Positions 9,289 through 17,047 are shown, numbered from the stretch's first letter. The stretch is DNA of 64,000 nt from an uncultured Bacilli bacterium (GCA_934095825.1 CAKOKQ010000008.1:1-64000); one strand, 5' to 3'. Numbers and translations are program-made. Notes: a model not told the origin generated them from the letters alone.

Positions 9289-9519
9289 ATGAAATTTAGT
9301 GTTGATGAGATTATTGATAATATTATTAAGTTAGAAGATTTAGAAACTAGAGAGATAAGATATTTAAAAAAAGAAGATTTAGATTTTGAGACAAAAGAAA
9401 ATGATATCTTAATTTTAGGAGATAATGGTTATCACAAAGATGAAAAGTTAAAAAATGACCGTATTAACATGTTAAAAGAAAAGTTAGAAAGACTTAAAAA
9501 TTCACAGTTTAAAGAGTGA
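9289..9519 (+). CDS. DUF3006-like small protein
   Basis: 76 aa, charged and soluble. The pattern MKFSVDEI-x-D-x-LEDLETRE, then ENDILILGDNGY and a C-terminal helix with RINMLKEKLERL, matches the small DUF3006 proteins that follow extracellular ComEC-like hydrolases. Spacing of 2 nt to the hydrolase gene indicates one operon. Function unknown. The gene ends in TGA, and its 3' end forms the left arm of the operon terminator. Confidence 0.65.
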   Translation: MKFSVDEIIDNIIKLEDLETREIRYLKKEDLDFETKENDILILGDNGYHKDEKLKNDRINMLKEKLERLKNSQFKE

Positions 9520-9530
9520 ATTTTTTTTAT
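9496..9530 (+). terminator. Intrinsic terminator overlapping the DUF3006 gene end
   Basis: AAAAATTCAC (9496-9505) pairs with GTGAATTTTT (9516-9525) around a 10-nt loop and continues into eight T. The left arm lies inside the coding sequence and the stop codon is in the right arm. Confidence 0.85.
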
Positions 9531-9557
9531 TTAAATTAAAAATGTAGTTATGTCTAA

Positions 9558-9586
9558 TTGTATAGAATTATAATTTTTGATAAAAT
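9558..9586 (+). promoter_or_regulatory. Promoter of the gene at 9607
   Basis: TTGTAT (9558-9563), exactly 17 bp, TAAAAT (9581-9586), about 20 nt before the start codon. Confidence 0.55.
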
Positions 9587-9606
9587 AAAATTCGATAGGA
9601 GAATTT

Positions 9607-10038
9607 ATGGACGATTTTAAAATAAGATTAAAAGAGAATAAAAGAAAAAACGATATACTTATGATGTATTATGAATCTTATTTGAGAAAAAGGCGTCTAA
9701 AACCACAGATTATTCGTAAATATTGCTTTAATGTGGTTTTCTATATCTATGTTTATCTAACTCAAGATGAAACAATTATTCCTGCTATTGAAGGTTATAA
9801 GGCTCTTAAAGATTTTCCTGATGCTTTTATGACTAGATATACTTGGGCTTCTGTTCGTAACTATGAAAGTGGTATTTATAGTATTGAGTTATTTTATAAA
9901 TGTTTGTATAAGAAAGAATTAATCACAAAAGAAGAATATAAGATTGTTAATGATTTTCGTAAGAAGGAAGTGCCAAAGTTTATGGCAAAGTATGACTTCA
10001 TTGGCGATGATTATTTAAAAGATTTTATTATTGATTAA
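9607..10038 (+). CDS. Hypothetical protein, possible SAM-like (integrase N-terminal type) fold
   Basis: 143 aa, no membrane segment, predicted helical. Residues about 20-55 (YYESYLRKRRLKPQIIRKY) have the look of the core-binding SAM-like domain of tyrosine recombinases, but no catalytic domain follows, so it cannot recombine DNA. AGGAGAAT lies 3 nt before the ATG and a good promoter precedes it. It is monocistronic and ends at a bidirectional terminator. The domain resemblance is a weak by-eye impression. Confidence 0.6.
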   Translation: MDDFKIRLKENKRKNDILMMYYESYLRKRRLKPQIIRKYCFNVVFYIYVYLTQDETIIPAIEGYKALKDFPDAFMTRYTWASVRNYESGIYSIELFYKCLYKKELITKEEYKIVNDFRKKEVPKFMAKYDFIGDDYLKDFIID

Positions 10039-10063
10039 GTTTTTTTACTTTTATTCTAAAAGC

Positions 10064-10096
10064 TACTAAGAATTAGTATAGGTTCTTAGTAATTTT
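10064..10096. terminator. Bidirectional intrinsic terminator
   Basis: TACTAAGAA (10064-10072) and TTCTTAGTA (10083-10091) form a 9-bp stem with T-rich tail on the plus side. It lies between the gene at 9607 and the convergent XRE gene. Confidence 0.75.
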
Positions 10097-10320
10097 TATT
10101 TGTTTTTATCCATAATATTAATATCTTTTTCTATTCTTTTTAATTCATTAATTATCTCTTGATCAGTAAGATTTAAAGCCTTGGTAATTTTAACAAAAGT
10201 AGTTACTAGAGGTGTATTAAGGTCATTTTCTATTCTAAAAATAGTTTTCCTATCGATATCAGTTAGCTTTTCTAACTGTTCTTGGGATAAGCCTTTTCTA
10301 ATTCGATATTCTTTTAGCAT
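10096..10320 (-). CDS. XRE-family helix-turn-helix regulator
   Basis: 74 aa, essentially one Cro/CI-type HTH domain: RIRKGLSQEQLEKLTDIDRK, then TIFRIENDLNTP, followed by a Lys-rich tail. Proteins of this size usually bind palindromic operators as dimers. It is divergent from the surface-protein gene at 10444, and two perfect 12-bp palindromes lie in the 123-bp gap, which makes it the likely regulator of that gene and of itself. No toxin-like partner is adjacent. Confidence 0.85.
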   Translation of the reverse strand: MLKEYRIRKGLSQEQLEKLTDIDRKTIFRIENDLNTPLVTTFVKITKALNLTDQEIINELKRIEKDINIMDKNK

Positions 10321-10368
10321 ATTACCACCATTTAACTTATTAAAGCAAAGGGGGTGCTATTTTGCATT

Positions 10369-10401
10369 GACAAGTTTGTCCTAGTTTAAGACATAAATGT
10401 C
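10369..10401. promoter_or_regulatory. Twin palindromic operator (GACAW-NN-WTGTC)
   Basis: GACAAGTTTGTC (10369-10380) and GACATAAATGTC (10390-10401) are both perfect palindromes with the same half-site GACA(A/T). Their centres are 21 bp apart, two helical turns, so dimers would bind the same face. The first overlaps a TTGACA -35-like hexamer (10367-10372). Probable binding site of the XRE protein encoded alongside. Confidence 0.65.
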
Positions 10402-10443
10402 ATAGTAATATATTTTTAAGTTAATAATGGAGATGATTGTTTA

Positions 10444-11991
10444 ATGAAAAGAAATGTAGTATTTATCAGTATAAGTTTGGTGATTATTTTGTTATTAGGA
10501 ATTGGGGTTTCTTATTCTTTATGGAATATTAGTGTTAGTCAAGATACGATTAATATGGCAACAACGAAGTGTTTTAATGTGGAGATTACTAGTCAAAAGA
10601 ACAGTATTTCTTTAGAAAATGCTTATCCAATTAGTAATGAAAAGGGTAAGAAGTTAACGCCATTTAGTTTTACAGTAACTAATACTTGTGATATTTTTGC
10701 TAGTTATACTGTTAGTTTAGAAAGTTTAAAAGGAACTACTTTATCTAGTAAATTTATTAATGCGATGATTAATAATGAAGAGATTAAAAAACTAAGTGAT
10801 TATGAGATAACTGATACGGTGAATGATGGGAGTATTGAAAGTCATATTTTAGCTAAAGGTTCTTTGGGTAGTGGGGATAGTGAAGATTATACTTTAAGAG
10901 TTTGGATTGATTATGATACGACAATGGAAGATTTAGATAACGAGACTAAGATTTTTAAATCTAAAATCGTTGTTAAGGCTCAACCTAGTAGTTGGAGTCC
11001 CGTAGATGAAGGATATACAACTTTACATGATGCGATACTTGCCAATGAATATCAAAGTAGTCCAGAGGCAGCAATTAAAAAGATAGAAGCAAAGGGAACA
11101 CCGGATTTAAGTAAAACTGCTCCAATATCTGCAGATGACTTATCTGACAAAGGTTTATATAAATCAGAAGATGATTATGGAAACACTTATTACTATCGAG
11201 GTAAAGTAAATAATAACAATGTTTATTTTGCAGGATTTTATTGGCAAATCATAAGAATTAACGGTGATAGTTCTATAAGACTTCTTTATAATGGAACAGA
11301 AAAAGAAGCCACAGGTAATTCAAAAACCATTGGTGTTTCTTCCTTTAATTCTACAAACAATAGTCCGACATACATAGGTTATATGTATGGTAATTCAGAT
11401 GGAACCACATTTGCTGAGGTTCATTCTAATTTATATGATTCAACGATTAAAATAAAATTAGATGATTGGTATAAAATAAATGTGATAGATGGTGGATTAA
11501 GTAATTATATTTCGCAATTAAGTGGCTTTTGTGGAGATAGGAAACTATTTTATGGTGATGGGATTAGTTCAAATATGACTAGTCACTTTGGAGCTTTTGA
11601 AAGATATGGAAATGATGTGGCTCAGTTTATATGCCAAAATACTGAAAGGGATTTATATACAACACGCGATTCAAATATAGGAAATAAGGCATTAACATAT
11701 CCAATTGGCTTGATTACATATGATGAATTAGTTTTTGCTGGAATGACTGCCAAGGATAATAATAAAATATCATATGTTTATTCAAGCGAACAATATTGGA
11801 CCATGTCGCCAACTTATTATACATCAGATTGGGCTAAAAGTTTTGGATGGGTTCAACATAGTGATGGAAATTTATCACATGGTTGGATAGTAAATGCACC
11901 AGTTGGCGCTCGTCCGATTATTTCACTAAAATCAGATGTTAAAATTTCTGGAGGAATAGGCACTATTAATGAACCATATGTGATAGAATAA
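10444..11991 (+). CDS. Large cell-surface protein with camelysin/TasA-type N-terminus
   Basis: 515 aa. The N-terminus has a transmembrane/signal helix (about residues 5-24) followed by GVSYSLWN, typical of SipW-dependent TasA/camelysin-like secreted proteins, then a beta-rich domain to about residue 185. A linker leads to a second extracellular domain (about 215-510) containing YYYRGKVNNNNVYFAGFYW and ending in a GARPIISLKS-type strand. The C-terminal domain is not assigned to a named family here. No sortase motif. Transcription likely starts at the operator region bound by the divergent XRE protein. Role is probably surface structure or biofilm; this is inferred. Confidence 0.75.
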   Translation: MKRNVVFISISLVIILLLGIGVSYSLWNISVSQDTINMATTKCFNVEITSQKNSISLENAYPISNEKGKKLTPFSFTVTNTCDIFASYTVSLESLKGTTLSSKFINAMINNEEIKKLSDYEITDTVNDGSIESHILAKGSLGSGDSEDYTLRVWIDYDTTMEDLDNETKIFKSKIVVKAQPSSWSPVDEGYTTLHDAILANEYQSSPEAAIKKIEAKGTPDLSKTAPISADDLSDKGLYKSEDDYGNTYYYRGKVNNNNVYFAGFYWQIIRINGDSSIRLLYNGTEKEATGNSKTIGVSSFNSTNNSPTYIGYMYGNSDGTTFAEVHSNLYDSTIKIKLDDWYKINVIDGGLSNYISQLSGFCGDRKLFYGDGISSNMTSHFGAFERYGNDVAQFICQNTERDLYTTRDSNIGNKALTYPIGLITYDELVFAGMTAKDNNKISYVYSSEQYWTMSPTYYTSDWAKSFGWVQHSDGNLSHGWIVNAPVGARPIISLKSDVKISGGIGTINEPYVIE

Positions 11992-12047
11992 TAATATGTT
12001 AATTTTTAATATATTATTTTTTATATAAATTAAAGGAGTGAAAGTTT

Positions 12048-12740
12048 ATGATTTATATAACAGGAGACAAACATGCTGATTTTATAGATGTATATTATTT
12101 TTGTTATAAATATAAAACATCTATTAAAGATACATTAATAGTTTTAGGAGATGCTGGTATCAATTATTATTGTAATGAACTAGATAATGAATTAAAAGAA
12201 AGTTTAACAGAATATCCCATTACTTTTTTCTGTATACATGGTAATCATGAAGAAAGGCCAGAGAATATTAATGGTTATAAAACTAAAAAATTTCATAATG
12301 GTATAGTTTATTATGAAGAAAAGTATCCTAATATCTTGTTTGCTAAAGATGGGGAAATATATGATTTTAACAATAAGAAAGTATTAGTAATAGGTGGAGC
12401 TTATAGCGTTGACAAATATTATAGGTTACAAAACGGGTATCGCTGGTATGAAAGTGAACAACCTAGTAATGAAATAAAAATGAAAATTCTAAATATATGT
12501 GATAAAGATAATAATATCGATGTAGTGTTAAGCCATACTTGTCCTTACAAATATATTCCAAGAGAAATGTTTATATCTGGAATAGACCAATCAAAGGTTG
12601 ATACCAGTACAGAAGAATTTTTAGATAAAATAGAAAGTAAGTTAAATTATAAAATATGGTATTGTGGGCATTATCACACCGATAAGAAAATCGATAAAAT
12701 TAGATTCATGTTTAATGATATAGATACTTTTATAGAATAG
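12048..12740 (+). CDS. Calcineurin-like metallophosphoesterase
   Basis: 230 aa. It contains the metallophosphoesterase signature blocks in order: GDKHADF (GDxH position), VLGDAGIN (GDxG), HGNHEE (GNHE), LSHTCP and CGHYHTD (GHxH). These residues bind two metal ions and hydrolyse phosphate esters. No signal peptide, so cytoplasmic. AAAGGAGTG precedes the ATG. The substrate cannot be predicted. It follows the surface-protein gene by 56 nt with no obvious terminator, so read-through is possible. Confidence 0.88.
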   Translation: MIYITGDKHADFIDVYYFCYKYKTSIKDTLIVLGDAGINYYCNELDNELKESLTEYPITFFCIHGNHEERPENINGYKTKKFHNGIVYYEEKYPNILFAKDGEIYDFNNKKVLVIGGAYSVDKYYRLQNGYRWYESEQPSNEIKMKILNICDKDNNIDVVLSHTCPYKYIPREMFISGIDQSKVDTSTEEFLDKIESKLNYKIWYCGHYHTDKKIDKIRFMFNDIDTFIE

Positions 12741-12818
12741 ATGGTAATTTAACAATACTTTTTATTTTAATTTTAAGTAGGATTTATGTAAGATTTAAGC
12801 AAGATAAGCCATAAAGTT

Positions 12819-12945
12819 TTATATGGACATTTATATGGACATATAGCCTTCAAAGCCAGTATTCACCGCACTTTTATATGGACATTTATATGGACATTTA
12901 TATGGACATTTATATGGACATTTATATGGACATTTATATGGACAT
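12819..12945. repeat. 12-bp tandem repeat TTATATGGACAT, 2 + 6 copies
   Basis: Two perfect copies at 12819-12842 and six perfect copies at 12874-12945, separated by 31 bp of unrelated sequence. It lies between two convergent genes and directly before their shared terminator. A 1-mismatch copy of the unit occurs far away at 56992-57003. Period equals about one helical turn plus 1.5 bp. No spacers, so it is not a CRISPR array. Confidence 0.9.
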
Positions 12946-12948
12946 TTT

Positions 12949-12980
12949 AAAAAATTCACAAGTCATCTTGTGAATTTTTT
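12949..12980. terminator. Bidirectional intrinsic terminator
   Basis: A 14-bp perfect stem AAAAAATTCACAAG (12949-12962) / CTTGTGAATTTTTT (12967-12980) with loop TCAT. It includes the stop codon of the minus gene ending at 12956. Confidence 0.9.
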
Positions 12981-13477
12981 ATTAAACAAGCAATATAAGT
13001 AGAATAATTACTAAATATTATATGTTTATTATTAACTTTAAACTCTTTATTACCAAAGATATATAACTTAGGAATATTATCTAAATAAAAATTTAAACCA
13101 TTAATATCTATATTATAAGTAATATTGTTAACTATATAATAAAGTGAATTATTATTATAAATTAAATATTTTTTATCTTTATCTAACAAGTCATTTATGG
13201 ATAAAACTTTATTTAAAGTAAGGTTTAATTTTTCAAATAAATAGTTATAGTAAACTATTTCTTTAGGTAAAGCTTGATAATTTAAATAAACATCAATAGG
13301 ATAATAAATTATTGAAGATATTAATTTATGGTCTTTTAAGAATTTTTTAAAATCTTTTAGAAATATAGTTTCTTCTATAATATTACTATTATTTATACTA
13401 GGAGAAGTAAAAGTAATTATCTTATCTTTAATAATCTGAATTTCATTATCATTAATATAGATAATTAACTTAGTCAT
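12956..13477 (-). CDS. Hypothetical protein coupled to spoIIQ-like gene
   Basis: 173 aa, no signal peptide or membrane segment, rich in Ile, Asn, Tyr and Lys. I do not recognise a family; the opening MTKLIIYINDNEIQII has the strand-turn-strand look of an actin-like or PilM-like subdomain but nothing firm. Its start overlaps the end of the M23-domain gene by 8 nt, so the two are translationally coupled and may act together. Stop is TGA within the terminator stem. Confidence 0.6.
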   Translation of the reverse strand: MTKLIIYINDNEIQIIKDKIITFTSPSINNSNIIEETIFLKDFKKFLKDHKLISSIIYYPIDVYLNYQALPKEIVYYNYLFEKLNLTLNKVLSINDLLDKDKKYLIYNNNSLYYIVNNITYNIDINGLNFYLDNIPKLYIFGNKEFKVNNKHIIFSNYSTYIACLIKNSQDDL

Positions 13478-14132
13478 TATTCATTACTTCAGTATAATCA
13501 AGTAAATAGAATTCTTCTGGATTAAAGACTTCACCTTTATAGAATACTTCAAAGTGAAGAGCATTACTTGTATCGGTTGTTATTTTATTTTGACCGCTAG
13601 TAGCAATTATATCGCCTTGTTTTACCGTATCACCAACTTTGACTTTGACTTCGCCTAAACTTTGATAAACAGTTGTTAAATTATTAGTATGTTCAATTTC
13701 AACAATATTTCCCATTAGACTATCTTCTTTAATGTTTTTTACAGTACCATCTAAGATTGATACGACATCAAAAGCATTATTAGAAGTGTATAAAACGCCA
13801 GTATTTTGCATGTAAATACCTTCATAATAGATTAAGGCAGCAGCTTGTTCATCGTTCGTACCATCAATATTATAATATGGAATGGTAGCACTCACATCAG
13901 TACTGGTATAAGGTCTTATGATAGTTTTGGTTACACTTACTGTTGGCGTTATATTAGTATCATCCTGAGTATTATTTACCTCACTAGTATTATCTTTAGG
14001 AGTAGGGTTAACTACGGGAACACCAGCTGTTAAAATTTGGTACATTTTATAACTACTAAATAGAATTGTACATACTAACATTAGGCATATTGTTGGGATA
14101 ACATATTTTCTTAATCTTCTTCTTTTTTTCAT
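13470..14132 (-). CDS. spoIIQ: SpoIIQ-like protein with degenerate M23 (LytM) domain
   Basis: 220 aa. A Lys/Arg-rich N-terminus and one transmembrane helix (about residues 10-28) are followed by a Thr/Asn-rich linker and a LytM-type beta domain (about 95-215) with GNIVEIEH, VYQSLGE, VKVGDTVKQGD and ALHFEVFYKG. The first zinc ligands expected as HxxxD are replaced (GVLYTSNN), so an active metallopeptidase is unlikely. This matches Bacillus SpoIIQ, which lacks catalytic residues and forms the forespore half of the SpoIIIAH-SpoIIQ channel. Adjacent spoIID supports the name. A generic envelope LytM protein is the alternative. Confidence 0.7.
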   Translation of the reverse strand: MKKRRRLRKYVIPTICLMLVCTILFSSYKMYQILTAGVPVVNPTPKDNTSEVNNTQDDTNITPTVSVTKTIIRPYTSTDVSATIPYYNIDGTNDEQAAALIYYEGIYMQNTGVLYTSNNAFDVVSILDGTVKNIKEDSLMGNIVEIEHTNNLTTVYQSLGEVKVKVGDTVKQGDIIATSGQNKITTDTSNALHFEVFYKGEVFNPEEFYLLDYTEVMNND

Positions 14133-14294
14133 AAATTCACCTTTCTATTAGAAAGTGTGAACTAAAAAGATGATTTTATACATTTAATTTACTATTTTTG
14201 TTAATTGCCCTAATGGCTATTGTTAAAACTAGTTGGAGCTATGATAACTTTTAGGACAAGAAATGTCTTCTTTTTTTATAAATTATACTATTCT

Positions 14295-14322
14295 GGGAGT
14301 GGAGGGTGGGAAGTAATAATAA
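14295..14322 (+). repeat. Four-G-run element, copy 1
   Basis: GGGAGTGGAGGGTGGG followed by AAGTAATAATAA in an otherwise AT-rich 222-bp gap between spoIIQ-like and spoIID. Related copies lie at 37141-37170 (minus) and 62278-62305 (plus). G-run spacing would allow a two- or three-layer quadruplex. Confidence 0.6.
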
Positions 14323-14354
14323 TTTTATAAACCCCTAAAAAAAAGAATATAAAT

Positions 14355-15266
14355 TTAAATCTTATACTCTTCAATAGTTACCCCTTGGTAATAATACTCC
14401 AAAATATCTTTGTAACTAGAACCCTCCTTAGCCATAGCATTCGCACCATATTGACTCATGCCAACCCCATGACCATAACCTTTCGTGTTAAAAATAATAT
14501 CGTTATTTTCAGCTGTTATCGTAAAATCCGTAGAACGCAAATCAAATATTTTTCTAATCTCGATACCAGTATATGTCTTCTTATTAATAGATAGCGTTTC
14601 TATTCGGTTAGAATAATCAGTTATAATATTATTTATGGTTAAGGCGGCACAATCAATATTTAGAGTCTTACAAAACTCATCTTTAGATACTTTTTTTGTA
14701 ACTTTAAATTTAGTATTTGTCTCGTTATCAAAGGTTGGCATAATCGTATTTAAGTATGGTAAGGCCTCATTAAAGACACTTAAAGATGTAGTAGTATAGC
14801 CATTACTCATTGCATAAAAGTAAGATTTTATTAACTTTTTATTATAAGTTATTACCTGATTTTTGGTCATATTTACCGCATCTGTTATTCTTTTTAAATA
14901 TGTATAGTAGTTATCTTGCCATTTTTGTTGCAGTTCCTCTAAAGAATTGTAAGCTTGATCAGTTGTTGTTACATAACCTCTAGTATTTTCTTGATAAAGG
15001 GCAAAAGTTCTACTCGCCACCGCTTGGGATTTTAAGGCTTCCATATCAAAAAGAGCTGGAACTTCGGCTCCAACTACACTTACTAAATATTCTTCTAAAG
15101 GAATTTGCTTTTTTTCATTATTTATTAATAAATCAATATAGATTTCTTTGTCTTGAGAAGTTTGGTTGTTATTATTCTGATTTTTAGGAGATACTTGCTT
15201 ACTTAACATAAAAACGGTAATAGGTAACAGGATTATGATAATGCTAAGTAAGATTTTATTCTTCAT
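14355..15266 (-). CDS. spoIID: Stage II sporulation protein D (lytic transglycosylase)
   Basis: 303 aa. An N-terminal signal anchor (about residues 4-20) precedes the SpoIID domain: IPLEEYLVSVVGAEVPALF, then EALKSQAVASRTFAL (the conserved Glu and RTF block), YFYAMSNGYT and the C-terminal GYGHGVGMSQYGAN. In Bacillus this enzyme degrades septal peptidoglycan during engulfment, with SpoIIM and SpoIIP. Related SpoIID-domain proteins such as LytB exist, but the short single-domain form beside a SpoIIQ-like gene and DUF1146 fits SpoIID itself. Confidence 0.85.
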   Translation of the reverse strand: MKNKILLSIIIILLPITVFMLSKQVSPKNQNNNNQTSQDKEIYIDLLINNEKKQIPLEEYLVSVVGAEVPALFDMEALKSQAVASRTFALYQENTRGYVTTTDQAYNSLEELQQKWQDNYYTYLKRITDAVNMTKNQVITYNKKLIKSYFYAMSNGYTTTSLSVFNEALPYLNTIMPTFDNETNTKFKVTKKVSKDEFCKTLNIDCAALTINNIITDYSNRIETLSINKKTYTGIEIRKIFDLRSTDFTITAENNDIIFNTKGYGHGVGMSQYGANAMAKEGSSYKDILEYYYQGVTIEEYKI

Positions 15267-15305
15267 AGGTTCTCCTTGAATAACGCTTTTTAAGATAAAG
15301 GCGTT

Positions 15306-15488
15306 TTAAGACATAAAATCTGTTATAAAATTGGTTATTAGATAACTAGTAGCAATCCCAAATATTATGACTAACATTCTAGCTTCAAGGGGTTTATTTC
15401 TTTTCATAAACTTATCAAAATTAACCCCACTTAAGGCAACCATACTTAATAAAAGGGTTATAGCATATAACAGAGTCTTATAATTCAT
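15306..15488 (-). CDS. DUF1146 family small membrane protein (YwzB-like)
   Basis: 60 aa with two transmembrane helices around a short loop containing SGVNFDKFMKRNK, the DUF1146 signature. In Bacillus the homologue ywzB lies between the ATP synthase operon and the murAA-spoIID region, so the location next to spoIID is conserved. The ATG at 15488 is preferred over 15506 because AAGGAAC precedes it. It overlaps rpiB by 11 nt. Function unknown. Confidence 0.8.
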   Translation of the reverse strand: MNYKTLLYAITLLLSMVALSGVNFDKFMKRNKPLEARMLVIIFGIATSYLITNFITDFMS

Positions 15489-15927
15489 TATATGTTCCTT
15501 CTTCATAACTTATGATTTTATTTACTCTTCTTACATGGCGAGTTTCATTACTAGGCTCGGTTGTCAAAAAGGTTTTAATGATTTCTAAAGCTAAGGGATA
15601 ATCTAGGGAAGCAGGAAGCGCTACTACATTAGCATGATTATGGATTCTAGCACTTTTAGCATCTTCAAGATTATTTATTCTAGCACATCTTATCCCTTTA
15701 ACCTTATTAGCAGCGATAGAAATCCCAATCCCAGTACCGCATATTAAGATACCAAGGTCTTTTTCTTTAGCCATTTTAGTACAAATGTCAAAGGCAAAGT
15801 CTGGATAGTCATCTTCACTGTAGTTAGGTAGGGTAGAGGATACTATTTCATAATTAGTTTGTAAATCTTTAATTAGTTTTTCTTTTAATTCGACACCACG
15901 ATGGTCGCAAGCAATATATATTTTCAT
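15478..15927 (-). CDS. rpiB: Ribose-5-phosphate isomerase B
   Basis: 149 aa, the normal length. It interconverts ribose 5-phosphate and ribulose 5-phosphate in the pentose phosphate pathway. Visible are the N-terminal ACDHRGVELKE, the catalytic Cys loop ICGTGIGISIAANK, RCARINN, HNHANV and the C-terminal RHVRRV phosphate-binding segment. RpiB rather than the allose/galactose paralogues (LacA/B) is supported by the Cys-containing loop. Ribosome-binding site is weak (GAAAG). Translationally overlaps the DUF1146 gene. Confidence 0.92.
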   Translation of the reverse strand: MKIYIACDHRGVELKEKLIKDLQTNYEIVSSTLPNYSEDDYPDFAFDICTKMAKEKDLGILICGTGIGISIAANKVKGIRCARINNLEDAKSARIHNHANVVALPASLDYPLALEIIKTFLTTEPSNETRHVRRVNKIISYEEGTYNEL

Positions 15928-16065
15928 TTTTTATTCTTCTTTCTTTTCATTATTTTTATATTTAGTTTTGTTTTTAACTTGTTTGCTTTTTTATATTTTA
16001 GTTATTTTTACTTTTATTGTTATCTATTTATTTTTTATATTTTTTTCAAATGTATTTTAAACTTT
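15928..16065. other. T-rich, nearly G-free intergenic tract
   Basis: About 138 bp between rpiB and the ATP-grasp-like gene where the plus strand is almost entirely T with some A and C and very few G. On the transcribed minus strand this is an A-rich leader. I see no gene or strong hairpin in it. Confidence 0.5.
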
Positions 16066-16995
16066 TTACTTAAACATATCTTTAATTAATTTTTGATGAT
16101 TTAATAAACTTAGTAACTGAAATTCTTGATAATTAGGAGCAATAGAGATATCTTTTAAACTTGGTCCATCTTTAGTCATTACTATGTCTATTTGTAAATA
16201 TTTATTATCAGGAATAGTATTTTTTATACGATTAACCAGTCTTAAAGTTCTAGGCCATTTAGGAATAGTAAGCCAAAGTAGGGGAGATTTAGTTAAAGGG
16301 TGCTCTTCATAAATATTCTTAGCAAGGTCATAAAATGGTGAATCAATAAGGCCAGTATCTAAGTTGATTGAAGCAATTATTTGATTACTTGCTGTTACTT
16401 CGTAATCCTCTTTACTAGTAACTAAGTAGGAAAATATTATGTCATCTTTAAAAGTTATAAAACGAATAAACGATAAATTGTTAGGATTTAATCTATCTAA
16501 TACTTCGTCTTGTTTAATGGCACTTTCTAAAATAGTCATTTTGCTTAAATATAAATCGTTATAAACAGTAGTATAATTTTTTAAATCTATTTTGATTTTT
16601 TTAGTATCATTTTTTGATTTTAAGTCATATTTAGCATAAATATAGTTTTTGTTTTGGATAAAATCATAAAAATCAGTTATATTATCGCCGTTTAATTCTA
16701 ACCATTTATAGTTAAGAAAGGGATAAAATTTCTTATTGAATTTATGGAGAGATTCAGTTATTTCCTTTAAAGACTGATTGTTATAAGTTTTAATTAATTT
16801 TAGATTATCTTTAATGGTGAGTAAATTACTTTTATCATTATCACTCATTTTGTAGCAATCAAATAATTGGTACTCCAAAAGATTGATATGATATTTATAA
16901 TGACAACGAAGATAATCATTTATAATACTAATGGTTTTGATATTGGTACGACTTGATAAGGTTTTAGCAACTTTATATAAATTTTGATGTGTCAT
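16066..16995 (-). CDS. Divergent ATP-grasp-like protein (sugar-transfer associated type), putative
   Basis: 309 aa, cytoplasmic. The C-terminal block HPLTKSPLLWLTIPKWPRTL, then a segment with LQIDIVMTKDGPSLKDISIAPN, follows the pattern of the sugar-transfer-associated ATP-grasp family (HP-T, iPxW, xxDIxxxxxGPxxxExN). The Glu of the final ExN metal-binding motif is replaced (DISIAPN), so catalysis is doubtful. The N-terminal third is Lys/Asn/Tyr-rich and unassigned. Possible role in capsule or cell-wall teichuronic-type polymer synthesis. The assignment rests on motif spacing only. Confidence 0.5.
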   Translation of the reverse strand: MTHQNLYKVAKTLSSRTNIKTISIINDYLRCHYKYHINLLEYQLFDCYKMSDNDKSNLLTIKDNLKLIKTYNNQSLKEITESLHKFNKKFYPFLNYKWLELNGDNITDFYDFIQNKNYIYAKYDLKSKNDTKKIKIDLKNYTTVYNDLYLSKMTILESAIKQDEVLDRLNPNNLSFIRFITFKDDIIFSYLVTSKEDYEVTASNQIIASINLDTGLIDSPFYDLAKNIYEEHPLTKSPLLWLTIPKWPRTLRLVNRIKNTIPDNKYLQIDIVMTKDGPSLKDISIAPNYQEFQLLSLLNHQKLIKDMFK

Positions 16996-17021
16996 TTAAT
17001 CAACTCCATCTTTATTATAAC

Positions 17022-17047
17022 AAAAAAACTGCAATTATGCAGTTTTT
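17022..17047 (-). terminator. rpmE terminator
   Basis: On the minus strand AAAAACTGCA, loop TAAT, TGCAGTTTTTTT. The stop codon of rpmE lies in the loop region, so the hairpin begins within the last codons. Confidence 0.85.

Noticed and set aside
9607..10038. Phage integrase fragment or mobile element
   Set aside because: Only a weak SAM-like resemblance; no catalytic domain, att-like repeats or other mobile genes nearby.
10096..10320. Antitoxin of a toxin-antitoxin pair
   Set aside because: No small toxin-like frame is adjacent on the same strand; the divergent gene is a large surface protein.
12819..12945. CRISPR array
   Set aside because: Units are 12 bp, directly adjacent, without unique spacers, and no cas genes are present.
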